Positions 7,992 to 17,878 of a DNA stretch of 64,000 nucleotides are shown piece by piece; the stretch's first letter is position 1; each line of letters begins with the position of its first letter. This DNA comes from Rubrolithibacter danxiaensis (GTDB lineage Bacteria > Bacteroidota > Bacteroidia > Sphingobacteriales > Sphingobacteriaceae): the NCBI RefSeq assembly GCF_047272945.1, contig NZ_JBKOPS010000003.1:186001-250000 (forward strand). The letters are read 5' to 3'. The notes under the pieces are model-generated. The model saw only the letters and a program-made list of their open reading frames with translations. It did no database searches and was not told where the DNA came from. The position numbers were made by a program, and so were the translations under genes.

Positions 7992-10556
7992 ATGAGTCAA
8001 ACAGAATCACGCAGAGAATTTATAAAAAAAGCTACTTTATTAACAGGTGCAGCCGGTATTTTTGGTGTACTGCCACCCTCGATACATAAGGCGCTGGCTA
8101 TTGAAGCAGAACCCGGAACTACCTGGCTTGATGCCGAGCATATTGTTTTTCTAATGCAGGAAAACCGCTCCTTTGACCATTGTTATGGTACATTAAGAGG
8201 CGTAAGAGGTTTTAATGACCCGCGTGCTATAAAACTGCCCAATAAAAACAAGGTGTGGCTGCAAACCAATAAAGCAGGCGAAACATTTGCACCGTTCCGT
8301 TTAGACATTAAAAACTCCAGCGCAACCTGGATGGGATCTTTACCTCACTCATGGAGCGATCAGGTTGATGCCCGCAATCATGGAAGATTTGATACCTGGC
8401 TTGAGGCTAAAAAAGCGGGAAACCCGGACTATGCTCACATGCCCCTTACTTTAGGGTACTACGACCGAAAGGATATTCCTTTTTATTACGCATTGGCAGA
8501 TGCTTTTACTGTTTGCGATCAGTATTTCTGTTCATCATTAACAGGAACAAGCCCTAACCGCTCGTATTTCTGGTCGGGTACCGTACGTGAAAATTCCCGG
8601 GATGAAAACTCCAAAGCACATGTATGGAATGGAGAGATTGACTATAAAGATATTAACTGGACCACATTTCCTGAACAGCTTGAAAAGGCAGGGATTTCCT
8701 GGAAAGTTTACCAGAATGAATTAAGCCTTCCCGTAGGTTTTGAAGATGAAGAAGAAGCATGGCTGGCAAACTTTACCGATAACAGCCTTGAGTTTTTTAA
8801 ACAATATAATGTTCGCTTGCACCCGGCTTATCTTGATTATCTGGACAGATCGATTAAAGCATTACCATCTCAGATCAAAAAATTAGAAGAGCAGCTTAAG
8901 CTGGAACCGGAGAACAAAAAAGTATCGGATGAACTGGAGAAAAGGAAAAATGAATTTCAACAGGTATCCGAAGCCAGGAAAAAATTTACGCGGGAAAAAT
9001 TTAACAGTTTATCCGACTTTGAAAAAAGCATTCACAAAAAAGCCTTTACAACCAATGCAACCGATGCGCACTACCATCAGCTAAGCACTATCACATATGA
9101 AGATCAGGAAAAAAAACGGATGGTAAAAGTTCCTAAAGGTGATGTTTTCCATCAGTTTAGAGCCGATGCAGACAAAAACGAGCTTCCAACTGTTTCCTGG
9201 CTGGTAGCTCCCGCAAATTTTTCCGATCATCCGGGCGCTCCCTGGTATGGAGCATGGTATGTTTCCGAAGCACTCGATATCCTTACTAAAAACCCTGAAG
9301 TATGGAAAAAAACAATCTTCATTCTTACGTACGATGAAAACGACGGCTACTTTGATCACGTTCCTCCGTTTGTTCCTCCACTATCGTCCAGGCCATATAC
9401 CGGTGCCGTATCTTCCGGTATTGATACCAGTGCAGAATGGGTAAGTATGGAACAGGAAAAAGCAAGGGAAAATGAACCGGAAGATCACAGAGAGAGTCCG
9501 ATAGGGCTTGGCTACCGGGTGCCTTTGGTAATTGCCTCACCGTGGTCCAGAGGCGGATGGGTTAATTCGGAAGTATTTGATCATACCTCCTGCCTGCAGT
9601 TTCTGGAAAAATTCATTACAGAAAAAACAGGAAAACAAGTACATGAGGCTAATATTACACCTTGGAGACGTACTGTATGCGGAAACCTCACTTCCGTTTT
9701 CAGGCCTTTCAATAACGAACCTATTCATTATCCGGACTTCCTCAAAAGAAATGAAGTAATAGAAGATATTTACGAAGCACGTTTTAAAGCACTACCAGGT
9801 AACTTCAAAGTCCTTACGGATGACGAAATAAAACAAATCAATCTGAACCCCGCATCTTCAGCATTATTCCCCTCACAGGAACCCGGCATTCGAAATGCCT
9901 GTGCAATACCATATGAGTTGTACGTGGATGCAAAACTGGATAATGAGAAGAAAAATCTGCAAATGAATCTAATGTCAGGAAATGAACTGTTTGGAAAGCA
10001 ATCGGCAGGAGCTGCGTTTATTGTATATGCCCCTGTAAACTACACACTGCAAACAGAAGAAGGGCGGTTAACAAACACCATGCACAACTGGGCCTTTGCA
10101 GTTAAAGCGGGCGATACAGTTCCCTATCAATGGCCATTGGAAGCTTTTGAGGATGGCAAATATCATTTACAGGTTTATGGCGCAAATGGATTCTTCAGGG
10201 AGTTCTCGGGCAACAGCAACGACCCCGAACTATTGCTGCTTGCCCGATACGAACAGGAAACTGCCAGTAAAGACAAGATTACTTCCAACCTGATTTTACA
10301 GTTTAACAACCGCAGTAAAAATCAGGCTTACCAGGTTGAGATAACGGACAATGCCTATCACTCTGATGACATTACCGTCCTTATTCCCGCCGGAAAGATT
10401 ACGAACAAGGTAATTAACCTGAAAAGAAGTTCTGGCTGGTACGATTTGAGTGTGAAGGTAAAGGGCTTTTCTGTATTTGAAAAACGCTATGCAGGCCATG
10501 TTGAAACAGGGCGGCCGGGAATAAGCGATCCTTTTATGGGGCGGGTTAAGATTTGA
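7992..10556 (+). CDS. Phospholipase C, phosphocholine-specific type, Tat-exported
   Basis: 854 residues from ATG 7992. The N-terminus has a twin-arginine signal (SRREFIKKATLLTGAAGIFG). The catalytic phosphoesterase domain shows the hallmark FLMQENRSFDHCYGTLRGVR, TGTSPNRSYFWSGT, TYDENDGYFDHVPPF and GYRVPLVIASPWSRGG blocks of the bacterial PLC/acid phosphatase family (PlcH/PlcN-like). Two C-terminal DUF756-type beta domains follow (from about residue 650). A Lys/Glu-rich helical insert lies near residues 295-335. The enzyme would hydrolyse phosphatidylcholine-type lipids outside the inner membrane, for phosphate or choline gain or membrane attack. The gene stands alone between the norZ terminator and the T9SS protein gene. 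Confidence 0.93.
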   Translation: MSQTESRREFIKKATLLTGAAGIFGVLPPSIHKALAIEAEPGTTWLDAEHIVFLMQENRSFDHCYGTLRGVRGFNDPRAIKLPNKNKVWLQTNKAGETFAPFRLDIKNSSATWMGSLPHSWSDQVDARNHGRFDTWLEAKKAGNPDYAHMPLTLGYYDRKDIPFYYALADAFTVCDQYFCSSLTGTSPNRSYFWSGTVRENSRDENSKAHVWNGEIDYKDINWTTFPEQLEKAGISWKVYQNELSLPVGFEDEEEAWLANFTDNSLEFFKQYNVRLHPAYLDYLDRSIKALPSQIKKLEEQLKLEPENKKVSDELEKRKNEFQQVSEARKKFTREKFNSLSDFEKSIHKKAFTTNATDAHYHQLSTITYEDQEKKRMVKVPKGDVFHQFRADADKNELPTVSWLVAPANFSDHPGAPWYGAWYVSEALDILTKNPEVWKKTIFILTYDENDGYFDHVPPFVPPLSSRPYTGAVSSGIDTSAEWVSMEQEKARENEPEDHRESPIGLGYRVPLVIASPWSRGGWVNSEVFDHTSCLQFLEKFITEKTGKQVHEANITPWRRTVCGNLTSVFRPFNNEPIHYPDFLKRNEVIEDIYEARFKALPGNFKVLTDDEIKQINLNPASSALFPSQEPGIRNACAIPYELYVDAKLDNEKKNLQMNLMSGNELFGKQSAGAAFIVYAPVNYTLQTEEGRLTNTMHNWAFAVKAGDTVPYQWPLEAFEDGKYHLQVYGANGFFREFSGNSNDPELLLLARYEQETASKDKITSNLILQFNNRSKNQAYQVEITDNAYHSDDITVLIPAGKITNKVINLKRSSGWYDLSVKVKGFSVFEKRYAGHVETGRPGISDPFMGRVKI

Positions 10557-10694
10557 AGTATCAATCGGGATAAATACAGAAGCGGCAATAAAAACATTCC
10601 TGGAATTAAAACTTCCTGCCCAAACTTTCGTAAAAGTATCTTTCTTTGTAATCTTTTACATCTCAATTATACAGGAATGTACCCCTAATTCTCC

Positions 10695-13600
10695 ATGAAC
10701 CCTTATTGTAAAGCCCTCTTATTACTCATTCTTGTATTTTCAGCACTTTCATTATCTGCAGCAACCTTTATTGTAAGCAGCAATGCGGATGCAGGTCCGG
10801 GAACTTTAAGAGATGCCTTAACCAAAGCTGCAGCAAACGGATCATCCGAAAAAGATTTTATTAATTTCAATCTCCCCGGAACAACCGAGGCCAGCAGAAC
10901 AATTACTTTGCTTACCGAATTACCCCTGGTTTCATCTAACCTGATAATTGATGGAACAAGCCAGCCGGGCTTTAAGTTGGGAATAACTGATGCAAAAATC
11001 GTTATTACAGCTGATCCTGGTTATGTCCTTTCAGAACAACGTGATTATTGGGCAGCTTTTAGATTAATTCAAGCTAAAGAGGTAGAAATATTGGGTCTCT
11101 ATTTTACAGGCTTTAATTTCAATAACCTTCGAAACCCTGTTCCTTTCGATCCTACAGGAAAACTAACTTATCTGGCAGCAATACTTATAAATGAATGTGA
11201 TCGAATAACTATCGGAAAAGAAAATCAGGGAAATGTTTTTGGCAATAATGGCAATAGCTGTCTTTCCCAACAAGAGGGTATTGTTACGCCAAGCACCAAT
11301 GTAAAGATCAATTCGAATTACCTGGGTTATCTACTGAATGGGGAAGAAAGTAATGAAAACGAAGCTATTGTCTTAAATCTGTCTAATTCCATTATTGGCG
11401 GTGATAATCCATCTGAGAAGAATTTAATCTCTCGTTTTGTAGAACTGCGGGGAGATAATAATTTGATTCAAGGCAATTCTGTTGAAAACATCATTTATAC
11501 TTCTGGAAATAACAATATTATTACTAATAATACTGCTTCATTTTTATTTGTAGAATATTCCAATAATTTTAAAATTACCGGCAATAAAAATAATGCATCT
11601 TATAATAACGGAAACTTTATTTGGATACGAAATTCCAAAAACGGTGTTATCGGCGGAAATTTACCGGATGAAATGAATCAAGTTCTCATTTCACAGGGGT
11701 CCACCGAAACCGGAATATTCAATGAGAACTCCGAAAATATCCAGATTCTTAAAAACAACATTACTTGTAGTATTCAGGCTTATAAAATAATTAACGGCAC
11801 CTCTATTCCAGATATCCAGGTCCTGGTACATTCTGCTACCGAGTTTTCAGGTATTGCAAGTCCTAACGCGGTTATTACTATTTATGAAGATAATACCGGA
11901 TGCGAGATCTGTAATCCCGTTCAGTTTTATCAGCAGATAATCGCAGATGCAACGGGAAAATGGAAGATCACCGGAAGTTTTGCCACTAAAAAGTTTGTGG
12001 CCAATGCTACCTTACTGGCAAACTCCTCCGAATTCACTCAGCCCCGTGTTGATCCTGATCCTTTAAATCATACCATCAGCCATCCTACCTGCGGCCTGAA
12101 CAATGGCAGCATCAAACTGGATGAACTGAGAAACGTGCTCCTGGTGGAGTGGTACAATTCCAGTGATGTAAAACTAAGCGAAGGCGCAGAGCTTAAGAAC
12201 GTGGGCCCGGGTACTTACTATGCCAAATGTTATAATGGAAGCTGCCGCATCCGTTCACCTGATTTTATTTTGCAGAATGTAAATCCTTCTATCTCGGCTC
12301 AATCTCTCAACGTAAAACAACCTTCGTGCTCTGCCAATAATGGCTTTATACATGGTCTCACCCTGGTTAATTTTCAGTCAGTGGCTACCTATAAATGGAA
12401 AAACCAGACCGGGACTACGGTTGGCACCGCGCTCGATATAAACAATTTAGGTCCGGGAAAGTATACTCTATCTGCAACCTCAAAAGGATGTACTAAAACG
12501 TATGGCTCTGTTATCCTGCAAAACATTCCCGCTCCGGTTATTGACCTTTCCACTGTTAAAATACAGGCTGCTACTTGCGGCAATGCGAATGGGTCTGTTT
12601 CCAACATCTCGGTTAGTGGAACCGGCACTTTAACTTTCCGCTGGAAAAATGAGCAGGGAACAGTTATCAGTGGTGCTACGACCAAAGACCTTTTAAATGT
12701 AAAAGCCGGAAAGTATAGTTTAGAAGTGAAAGATCAGAGTCCGTGTCCGGCTGTACTTTCTGCGCCTGTTGAAATTACTGATCTGGGAAGTATTACGATC
12801 AGCACAACCAATGTAAAAGTAAAACCTTCGGGTTGTAATGGCAATCAGGGAGCAATTACAGGAATAGCCGTTACAGGAGCAAGCAAATTTGAATGGATCA
12901 ACGAAAACGGCCATGTCCAGCTTACTCCTACCGCCGATCTTACGAATGCAACTCCTGGTAAATATCATTTAAAAGCTTCTAATCCATATTGCCAGTTAGT
13001 AAGTCCGGAATTCGAGATCATACCTCCTCCTGCAATTTTAAGCCAGGCAGTAGTCATTGAACAACCTTCCTGCTACCTGAATAACGGCGCTGTAAAAAAT
13101 TTAGCCATCGCAAATTTTCCTCCCAACCCTTCCTTTACCTGGAAAAATGAAAACGGCGCTATCGTCGGAACTGAGTTAGAGTTAAAAAATGTCGCACCGG
13201 GCACGTATACTTTATATGTAAGTTCGGATAATTGCACTAAAACATACGGACCCGTTATTTTTCAAAACCAGTCAGGCACAGCTGTTGACCTTTCCGCTGT
13301 TAAAGTAGTAAATAGCACCTGCGGACAAGCTAACGGTTCCATCAGCAATATCCTTGTTTCCGGAACCGGCAACTTAAGCTTCCGCTGGCGAAATGAGCAG
13401 GGAACCATTATCAGCGGAGCTACAAGCAAAGACCTTTTAAATGCAAAAGCCGGAAAATATACTTTAGAAGTAAAAGATCAGAGTTCGTGTCCGGCGATCC
13501 TTTCCGCACCAATAGAAATTAACGATCGAGGAAGTATTTTAATCGATGCCTCTGATGTAAAAGTTAAACCACTGGATTGTAATGGCAATCACGGAGCCAT

Positions 13601-14543
13601 TACAGGAATGGCAGTTACGGGAGCAAGCAAATTTGAATGGATCAACGAAAACGGCCATGTCCAGCTTACTCCTACCGCCGATCTGATAAATGCAAGTCCG
13701 GGGAAATATCATTTAAAAGCCTCTAATCCATACTGTGAACTCCTAAGCCAAACTTTTGAAATATTCCCTCCACTGGCTTTTAACGAGAATAACCTGAAAC
13801 TGCAAAACGATGAATGCGGCCACCAGACTGGTTCTGTTACCGGCCTGAAAGTTTCCGGAGGAAAAAGCCCCTTTACCTATACCTGGACAAATGAACAGGG
13901 AACAACTGTTAAAACATCTGCCAGCTCTGCGGACCTGGGCAATCTTGCTTCCGGAAATTATACGTTAACCGTTACCGATGCTGCAGGTAGTTGTCCCATA
14001 TTTAAAACATTCGCTCTTTCCAATATCGAAGTTCCTTTAACGGCTCCTGCTGTAAATAACACTCAAATTTGCGCTCCAGGTGAAGCGGTGATTATTGTGA
14101 ACAATCCCGTTGCCGGAAAATACCGGCTTTTTGATGCCCTTAACAATGGCAACTTCATAGAGGAAAATGACAAGGGGATCTTTATTGTAAAGGCAGAAAC
14201 AAGTAAGGATTTTTATATAAGCTATGCTGAGGGAACCTGCGAAAGTGAGCGTACTACGGTTAAAGTGGAAGTTTCTTCAGACATCAAAATCCCCAATACC
14301 TTTACTCCAAATGCCGATGGCAGAAACGACACCTGGCTAATCACTCATCTTGAAAATTATCCCGACATTCATATCCGTATTTATGACCGGTACGGCGGCC
14401 TCGTATTTCAATCAATCGGATACCACACTCCTTTTGAGGGGAAGAGAAACGGCGAAGATCTTGCTGCAGGAACCTATTATTACATCATCGACTTTAAAAA
14501 AGGCTGTAAGTTACTTACGGGCAGCCTTACTATTTTGAGATAA
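10695..14543 (+). CDS. Giant secreted T9SS type B cargo protein with beta-helix and repeats
   Basis: 1282 residues. A Sec signal peptide (residues 1-23) is followed by ATFIVSSNADAGPGTLRDAL, the start of a right-handed beta-helix region typical of surface proteins (to about residue 370). Next come Ig-like/SprB-like repeats of 80-90 residues (about 455-1130), each with a CGxxNGSI-type start and an APGxYTL-type end, often with paired cysteines. The last ~90 residues (IPNTFTPNADGRNDTW, IRIYDRYGGLVF, AAGTYYYIIDFKKG) form the gliding-motility type B C-terminal sorting domain recognised by the type IX secretion system. Expected to be exported across the outer membrane and attached to the surface or released. 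Likely an adhesin; the ligand cannot be told. Confidence 0.88.
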   Translation: MNPYCKALLLLILVFSALSLSAATFIVSSNADAGPGTLRDALTKAAANGSSEKDFINFNLPGTTEASRTITLLTELPLVSSNLIIDGTSQPGFKLGITDAKIVITADPGYVLSEQRDYWAAFRLIQAKEVEILGLYFTGFNFNNLRNPVPFDPTGKLTYLAAILINECDRITIGKENQGNVFGNNGNSCLSQQEGIVTPSTNVKINSNYLGYLLNGEESNENEAIVLNLSNSIIGGDNPSEKNLISRFVELRGDNNLIQGNSVENIIYTSGNNNIITNNTASFLFVEYSNNFKITGNKNNASYNNGNFIWIRNSKNGVIGGNLPDEMNQVLISQGSTETGIFNENSENIQILKNNITCSIQAYKIINGTSIPDIQVLVHSATEFSGIASPNAVITIYEDNTGCEICNPVQFYQQIIADATGKWKITGSFATKKFVANATLLANSSEFTQPRVDPDPLNHTISHPTCGLNNGSIKLDELRNVLLVEWYNSSDVKLSEGAELKNVGPGTYYAKCYNGSCRIRSPDFILQNVNPSISAQSLNVKQPSCSANNGFIHGLTLVNFQSVATYKWKNQTGTTVGTALDINNLGPGKYTLSATSKGCTKTYGSVILQNIPAPVIDLSTVKIQAATCGNANGSVSNISVSGTGTLTFRWKNEQGTVISGATTKDLLNVKAGKYSLEVKDQSPCPAVLSAPVEITDLGSITISTTNVKVKPSGCNGNQGAITGIAVTGASKFEWINENGHVQLTPTADLTNATPGKYHLKASNPYCQLVSPEFEIIPPPAILSQAVVIEQPSCYLNNGAVKNLAIANFPPNPSFTWKNENGAIVGTELELKNVAPGTYTLYVSSDNCTKTYGPVIFQNQSGTAVDLSAVKVVNSTCGQANGSISNILVSGTGNLSFRWRNEQGTIISGATSKDLLNAKAGKYTLEVKDQSSCPAILSAPIEINDRGSILIDASDVKVKPLDCNGNHGAITGMAVTGASKFEWINENGHVQLTPTADLINASPGKYHLKASNPYCELLSQTFEIFPPLAFNENNLKLQNDECGHQTGSVTGLKVSGGKSPFTYTWTNEQGTTVKTSASSADLGNLASGNYTLTVTDAAGSCPIFKTFALSNIEVPLTAPAVNNTQICAPGEAVIIVNNPVAGKYRLFDALNNGNFIEENDKGIFIVKAETSKDFYISYAEGTCESERTTVKVEVSSDIKIPNTFTPNADGRNDTWLITHLENYPDIHIRIYDRYGGLVFQSIGYHTPFEGKRNGEDLAAGTYYYIIDFKKGCKLLTGSLTILR
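12292..13779 (+). repeat. Tandem 744-bp duplication inside the T9SS protein gene
   Basis: Two in-frame units of 744 bp (248 codons), 12292-13035 and 13036-13779, follow each other directly. Within them a 65-bp block is identical (12876-12940 and 13620-13684) while other parts have diverged. This points to a fairly recent or gene-converted internal duplication of three Ig-like repeats. Confidence 0.75.
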
Positions 14544-14566
14544 GAACTGCCCGTTTTAATGTTTTT
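14517..14566 (+). terminator. Candidate terminator at the end of the T9SS protein gene
   Basis: ACGGGCAG (14517-14524) pairs with CTGCCCGT (14547-14554) across the stop codon and is followed by TTTAATGTTTTTA. The 22-nt loop is long, so this is a moderate candidate. It lies where two convergent genes meet. Confidence 0.45.
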
Positions 14567-16085
14567 AATAGGAAACCAGCTGCAGGTCTGCCACAATTTT
14601 TGTCCCCATTCTCTTCATATTCAAATAACTGATTACAAAACCGGATGGAAACCAGAACACCGAGTTCGGATCGGCGGGATTGGCCTTTTCAATCTTATCT
14701 TTCTCTATGTGCTGCAATTTGAGCACCTTACCCGACTGCAGATCCAGCTGCCCGTATATTGCCTTGTTAGACAAACCGCCTTGTCCGTTGGTAATGAACT
14801 TTAACATGTTGCCTTCCCGGTGAAAGGAAATTCCCTGAGCCAAAGGAGCGGTATGAAAGCGTGGGATAATAGTTTGCGTTTTATGGTTAAGATCCGTGTC
14901 GTAACTGCTTAGAAGTAAGCTTCCCATTTCACGATATTCCTGATTCTGCGTGGCAACCAGGGAAGCAGGCGTCATGGTAACTACTACCCTATCTCCCAAT
15001 TCTTCCAGTTCAAGCAATTTCAACTGGTCGGGAAGCTGTAAATCCGGCTTGTCCATTTTCTTATTTATCTCGGTGTAATTCTTCTCCAGATCTCTCAACG
15101 AAGATTTTGTGAAAACTTCTTTCTGTTCCTTCTGTGTTCCGTCGGTAAAATTTAAGCGGCATACAGAAAAAGCGGTTTCTTTATTCGCATCTTCGAAAAG
15201 CGTAGCAAGGTACACTACTGAGGGATTGCTGTTACTTACCAGGAACTTGCTGTTAAAATTTTTCTTTCGTGCATCAATAGTCTGCACCAGTGTTTTTGCG
15301 GCTTTAGGACTGCCGGGAACATACCTGGCAACCTGGATAGTATTTTGCGAGGGAATTGTTTTTATAAATACTTCTCCTTTGCTGTTACACAGAGCTCCGC
15401 CAAAACCTCCCGGCTCCAAATCCAGGTTTATACTATTTTTCTTTTCCAGCTTCTCATCCAGCTCAAACAGGCTGAAGCTTTCCGTTTCGCCAAACTGCTG
15501 CATCAGTTTGTCCATCAGGTTCAGGTTGGCCTTTCGTTTCATATGGCTTACCCGTATCGCCATTTTAAAAAAGGAACCATCAGCTGAGAAAAAGAATAAG
15601 GGCTGTTCGGTAATATCTTCGCTTCCGGAATAAATTGTTTTCTGAAGAATCACTTTCCCCGTTTCGGGATCAATGAGACTGGCCGTTAAGGTATTGGAAT
15701 AGATTCCGGTCAGTTTTGCCACATCGCTCGCTGAAATGGCCAGTAAATTTCCATGCAATTTTCCTAAGGTTAAGGGATAACCGAAAATACTGCATTGCCA
15801 GCGGATGTTCATTTTTTCGTCTATGGCAATAACTCCCGCTCCGTTTTTTGTTCCTGCAATTGCCGCCATGGCTCCGTTTTGCAGTAACACCGGTTTGGGA
15901 GTTTGGGATTTATCACCTAACTCCGAAGATGATAAGCCGTTATATCCTCTCCAGTTAGTATTGCCCGAGCCTTCGGCAACCATCCAGTCGGCCTGCGGTA
16001 TCTCCTTCTGAACAGTTTGCGCCTGAACAATAAGGGAATTGAATGCCAGAAATACCGGCAGCATTAGATTTTTTGTGTTTAGCAT
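14565..16085 (-). CDS. Secreted protein of unknown function, beta-propeller-like
   Basis: 506 residues from the ATG at 16085, which gives a clean signal peptide (MLNTKNLMLPVFLAFNSLIVQAQ). The frame extends 21 codons further upstream, but those residues would bury the signal. The mature part contains repeated beta-rich stretches (GAMAAIAGTKNGAGVIAIDEK, NIRWQC, GKLHGNLLAIS, GFGGALCNSKGEVFIKT) that resemble WD/PQQ-like propeller blades. No catalytic motif was seen. It is convergent with the T9SS protein gene and has no T9SS tail of its own. Probably periplasmic. Confidence 0.65.
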   Translation of the reverse strand: MLNTKNLMLPVFLAFNSLIVQAQTVQKEIPQADWMVAEGSGNTNWRGYNGLSSSELGDKSQTPKPVLLQNGAMAAIAGTKNGAGVIAIDEKMNIRWQCSIFGYPLTLGKLHGNLLAISASDVAKLTGIYSNTLTASLIDPETGKVILQKTIYSGSEDITEQPLFFFSADGSFFKMAIRVSHMKRKANLNLMDKLMQQFGETESFSLFELDEKLEKKNSINLDLEPGGFGGALCNSKGEVFIKTIPSQNTIQVARYVPGSPKAAKTLVQTIDARKKNFNSKFLVSNSNPSVVYLATLFEDANKETAFSVCRLNFTDGTQKEQKEVFTKSSLRDLEKNYTEINKKMDKPDLQLPDQLKLLELEELGDRVVVTMTPASLVATQNQEYREMGSLLLSSYDTDLNHKTQTIIPRFHTAPLAQGISFHREGNMLKFITNGQGGLSNKAIYGQLDLQSGKVLKLQHIEKDKIEKANPADPNSVFWFPSGFVISYLNMKRMGTKIVADLQLVSY

Positions 16086-16265
16086 GCTTGTAATTTTTTG
16101 AACGTTTCTTATTAATTGAGATTTACCTGCTGTTTTGCTTGAGCACATTTAAAACAGGATGATAAGCGGCTATAATAATACGAAAAATGGAGCGGAGTTT
16201 CTTTCTAAAACAATAAACTCTATTAACACAATACCCGTATAAAGAACAAATTAAAAATAATAAAA

Positions 16266-16727
16266 ATGAGAAAAATTAAATTAGCGTTCTTAATGTTTAC
16301 TCTTTGCCTTTTTGTATTTAGCTCCTGTAAAAAAGACAAAGAAACTTCCAAAGCAGAAGCAGGCATGTCTGTCAAAATTGACGGCACATTAAAAGCTAGC
16401 AACGCCCCTGCTGCTGCCACTATTTATCAGAGTGAAAACACCATACAAATAATTGGTAGATTTAGTAGTTCTGAAGGCATTTCAATCATGCTAAACGAGG
16501 TAAAAACAGGCGAATTTGATGTTGCAACGGATGCTGCTCTGGTTGCATATATGGAAGGAACCGATCCAGACCAAGGCTTTTTAGGCGAAACAGGAACTGT
16601 TAAAATCACATCCTTAACAGATGAAATGGTAAAAGGCACTTTTGAATTTACTGCTAAGCGGGCACTTGGCGAGGACGTCAGAGTAATTACGGAAGGAACT
16701 TTTGAAGCAAAGGTTATCAAATTATAA
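16266..16727 (+). CDS. Small lipoprotein of unknown function
   Basis: 153 residues. The N-terminus is a lipoprotein signal (FLMFTLCLFVFSSCKKDKE), followed by a beta-rich domain with the pattern SVKIDGTLKASNAPAA ... IIGRFSSSEGISIMLNEVKTGEFDV ... EGTFEAKVIKL. This layout resembles the DUF6252-like lipoproteins common in Bacteroidota (resemblance only). A strong terminator follows 20 bp after the stop, so it is a single-gene unit. Confidence 0.75.
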   Translation: MRKIKLAFLMFTLCLFVFSSCKKDKETSKAEAGMSVKIDGTLKASNAPAAATIYQSENTIQIIGRFSSSEGISIMLNEVKTGEFDVATDAALVAYMEGTDPDQGFLGETGTVKITSLTDEMVKGTFEFTAKRALGEDVRVITEGTFEAKVIKL

Positions 16728-16746
16728 TGTAGTGTAGACGTAAATG

Positions 16747-16775
16747 AGATCCGGGCAAGACCCGGATCTTGTTAT
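16747..16775 (+). terminator. Intrinsic terminator of the small lipoprotein gene
   Basis: A perfect 9-bp stem AGATCCGGG / CCCGGATCT with a 5-nt loop is followed by TGTTATTTC. Confidence 0.8.
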
Positions 16776-16981
16776 TTCGCAATTTTAGGGTGAATTATAT
16801 TCCCTACTCAATCTTTTTGGTTTGATAAACTGATATATTATTTTAATTTATTTATAAATGTGCATAGCACACAAGAAAAAGGCTTATTCTTATGATAGAG
16901 TCTAAGACCCATTACACAATGTATCGTCCTGAAAAAAGTTTACAGATTTTAGATTAATCCTATTTTATTTACAGCAATTTA
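16776..16981. other. AT-rich intergenic stretch, nothing recognised
   Basis: Between the lipoprotein terminator and the first composite repeat I see only AT-rich DNA and one small palindrome (TGTGCATAGCACA near 16859). No gene or promoter can be supported. Confidence 0.4.
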
Positions 16982-17086
16982 CAAACTTTCTTTTTACTAT
17001 AAAATGCCTTAAGTTAGCCCAGCAAAAAAACGCATAAACTTAACCCAGTTTGAGTCAGCACAAGCGGGACGCTTGCGCTAGATGGG
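16982..17086 (+). repeat. Composite repeat R1 with REP-like hairpin
   Basis: About 105 bp. It begins CAAACTTTCTTTTTACTATA, contains two CTTAAG-centred segments, and ends with the REP-like hairpin (here with one extra G between the arms) and CTAGATGGG. It directly abuts the truncated transposase and is nearly identical to R3 (17774-17878). Confidence 0.8.
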
Positions 17087-17605
17087 TTTACTTACGATAA
17101 AGAAAATGACACTTATTACTGCTTACAAGGGAAACCGCTCACGCTTAATGGGTACAGAAATCATCATGGAATCACAAAGGTATACTTAAGCAAACGTGCC
17201 GACTGTAGAAACTGTCCGCTGAAAACAGCTTGTCTTGGTAAAGCGCAACAAAAGATGATAACTAATGCACTGGCCAAACCCTTATTCGATCACATGCACC
17301 AGCGAATCAATAGTGTAAACGGAAGGAGAATGATGACCATACGGAAGAGCACTGTGGAACCTGTCATCGGTACCTTGGTAGAATACACCGGGATGAAAAA
17401 GCTATATACCAAGGGAATTGCATTGGCCAACAAGTGTGTGATACTTGCTGGAATAGCTTACAACCTAAAAAAATTACTAAAACATCAGATAAACAAGCTA
17501 AAAACAGGTATAAATAGCGCAACCAAGGAGTTCCAGGCTTATTTTTTCATCTATCGAGTCGGTTGTTTACCTAGAATTATACTTCAGCTTCCCAAAACCT
17601 ATTAA
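17081..17605 (+). pseudogene. 3' remnant of an IS1182-type transposase
   Basis: An open frame entering directly from the REP hairpin of R1 encodes about 174 residues, starting DGFTYDKENDTYYC. It has the cysteine cluster CRNCPLKTAC and the C-terminal block RKSTVEPVIGTLVEYTGMKKLYTKG found in IS1182-family DDE transposases, which normally exceed 450 residues. The N-terminal half with the first catalytic aspartates is missing, so the gene is dead. An in-frame ATG exists at 17255, but it lies inside the domain. The flanking repeats suggest deletion or recombination at R1. Confidence 0.8.
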
Positions 17606-17878
17606 TAGGAAAATCACACAGAATAAAATGGAAGTTGTGCAACAACCACGGACCGCTTGCGCTAGATGGGGCTAGATGGAAATTACAAACTTTCTTTTTA
17701 CTATAAAAAGGCTTAAGTTAGCTGAAGCAAGCAACACACGAACTTAAGCTAGTTAAGGGATAGATGGGATCTTCAAACTTTCTTTTTACTATAAAAAGCC
17801 TTAAGTTAGCCAAGCAAAAACACGCACAAACTTAAGCCAGTTTGAGTCAGCACAAGCGGACGCTTGCGCTAGATGGGG
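17606..17878 (+). repeat. Repeat cluster: partial REP, R2 and R3
   Basis: A partial REP hairpin (right arm and GATGG tail) lies at about 17653-17671. It is followed by R2 (17686-17768), a divergent composite copy that keeps the ACTTTCTTTTTACTATAAAA head but lacks the REP hairpin. R3 (17774-17878) is a full copy with arms AGCACAAGCG and CGCTTGCGCT separated by GA. All are in the same orientation as R1. No complete gene lies in this stretch. Confidence 0.75.

Noticed and set aside
15109..15633. 174-residue plus-strand open frame
   Set aside because: It is wholly antisense to the secreted propeller-like gene, whose frame has a signal peptide and consistent protein composition.
17255..17605. Stand-alone 116-residue gene
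   Set aside because: The reading frame continues upstream to the repeat boundary with IS1182-type motifs, so the ATG is internal to a truncated transposase.
16982..17878. CRISPR array
   Set aside because: The repeats are about 105 bp, unevenly spaced, and carry REP hairpins; there are no regular spacers and no cas genes.
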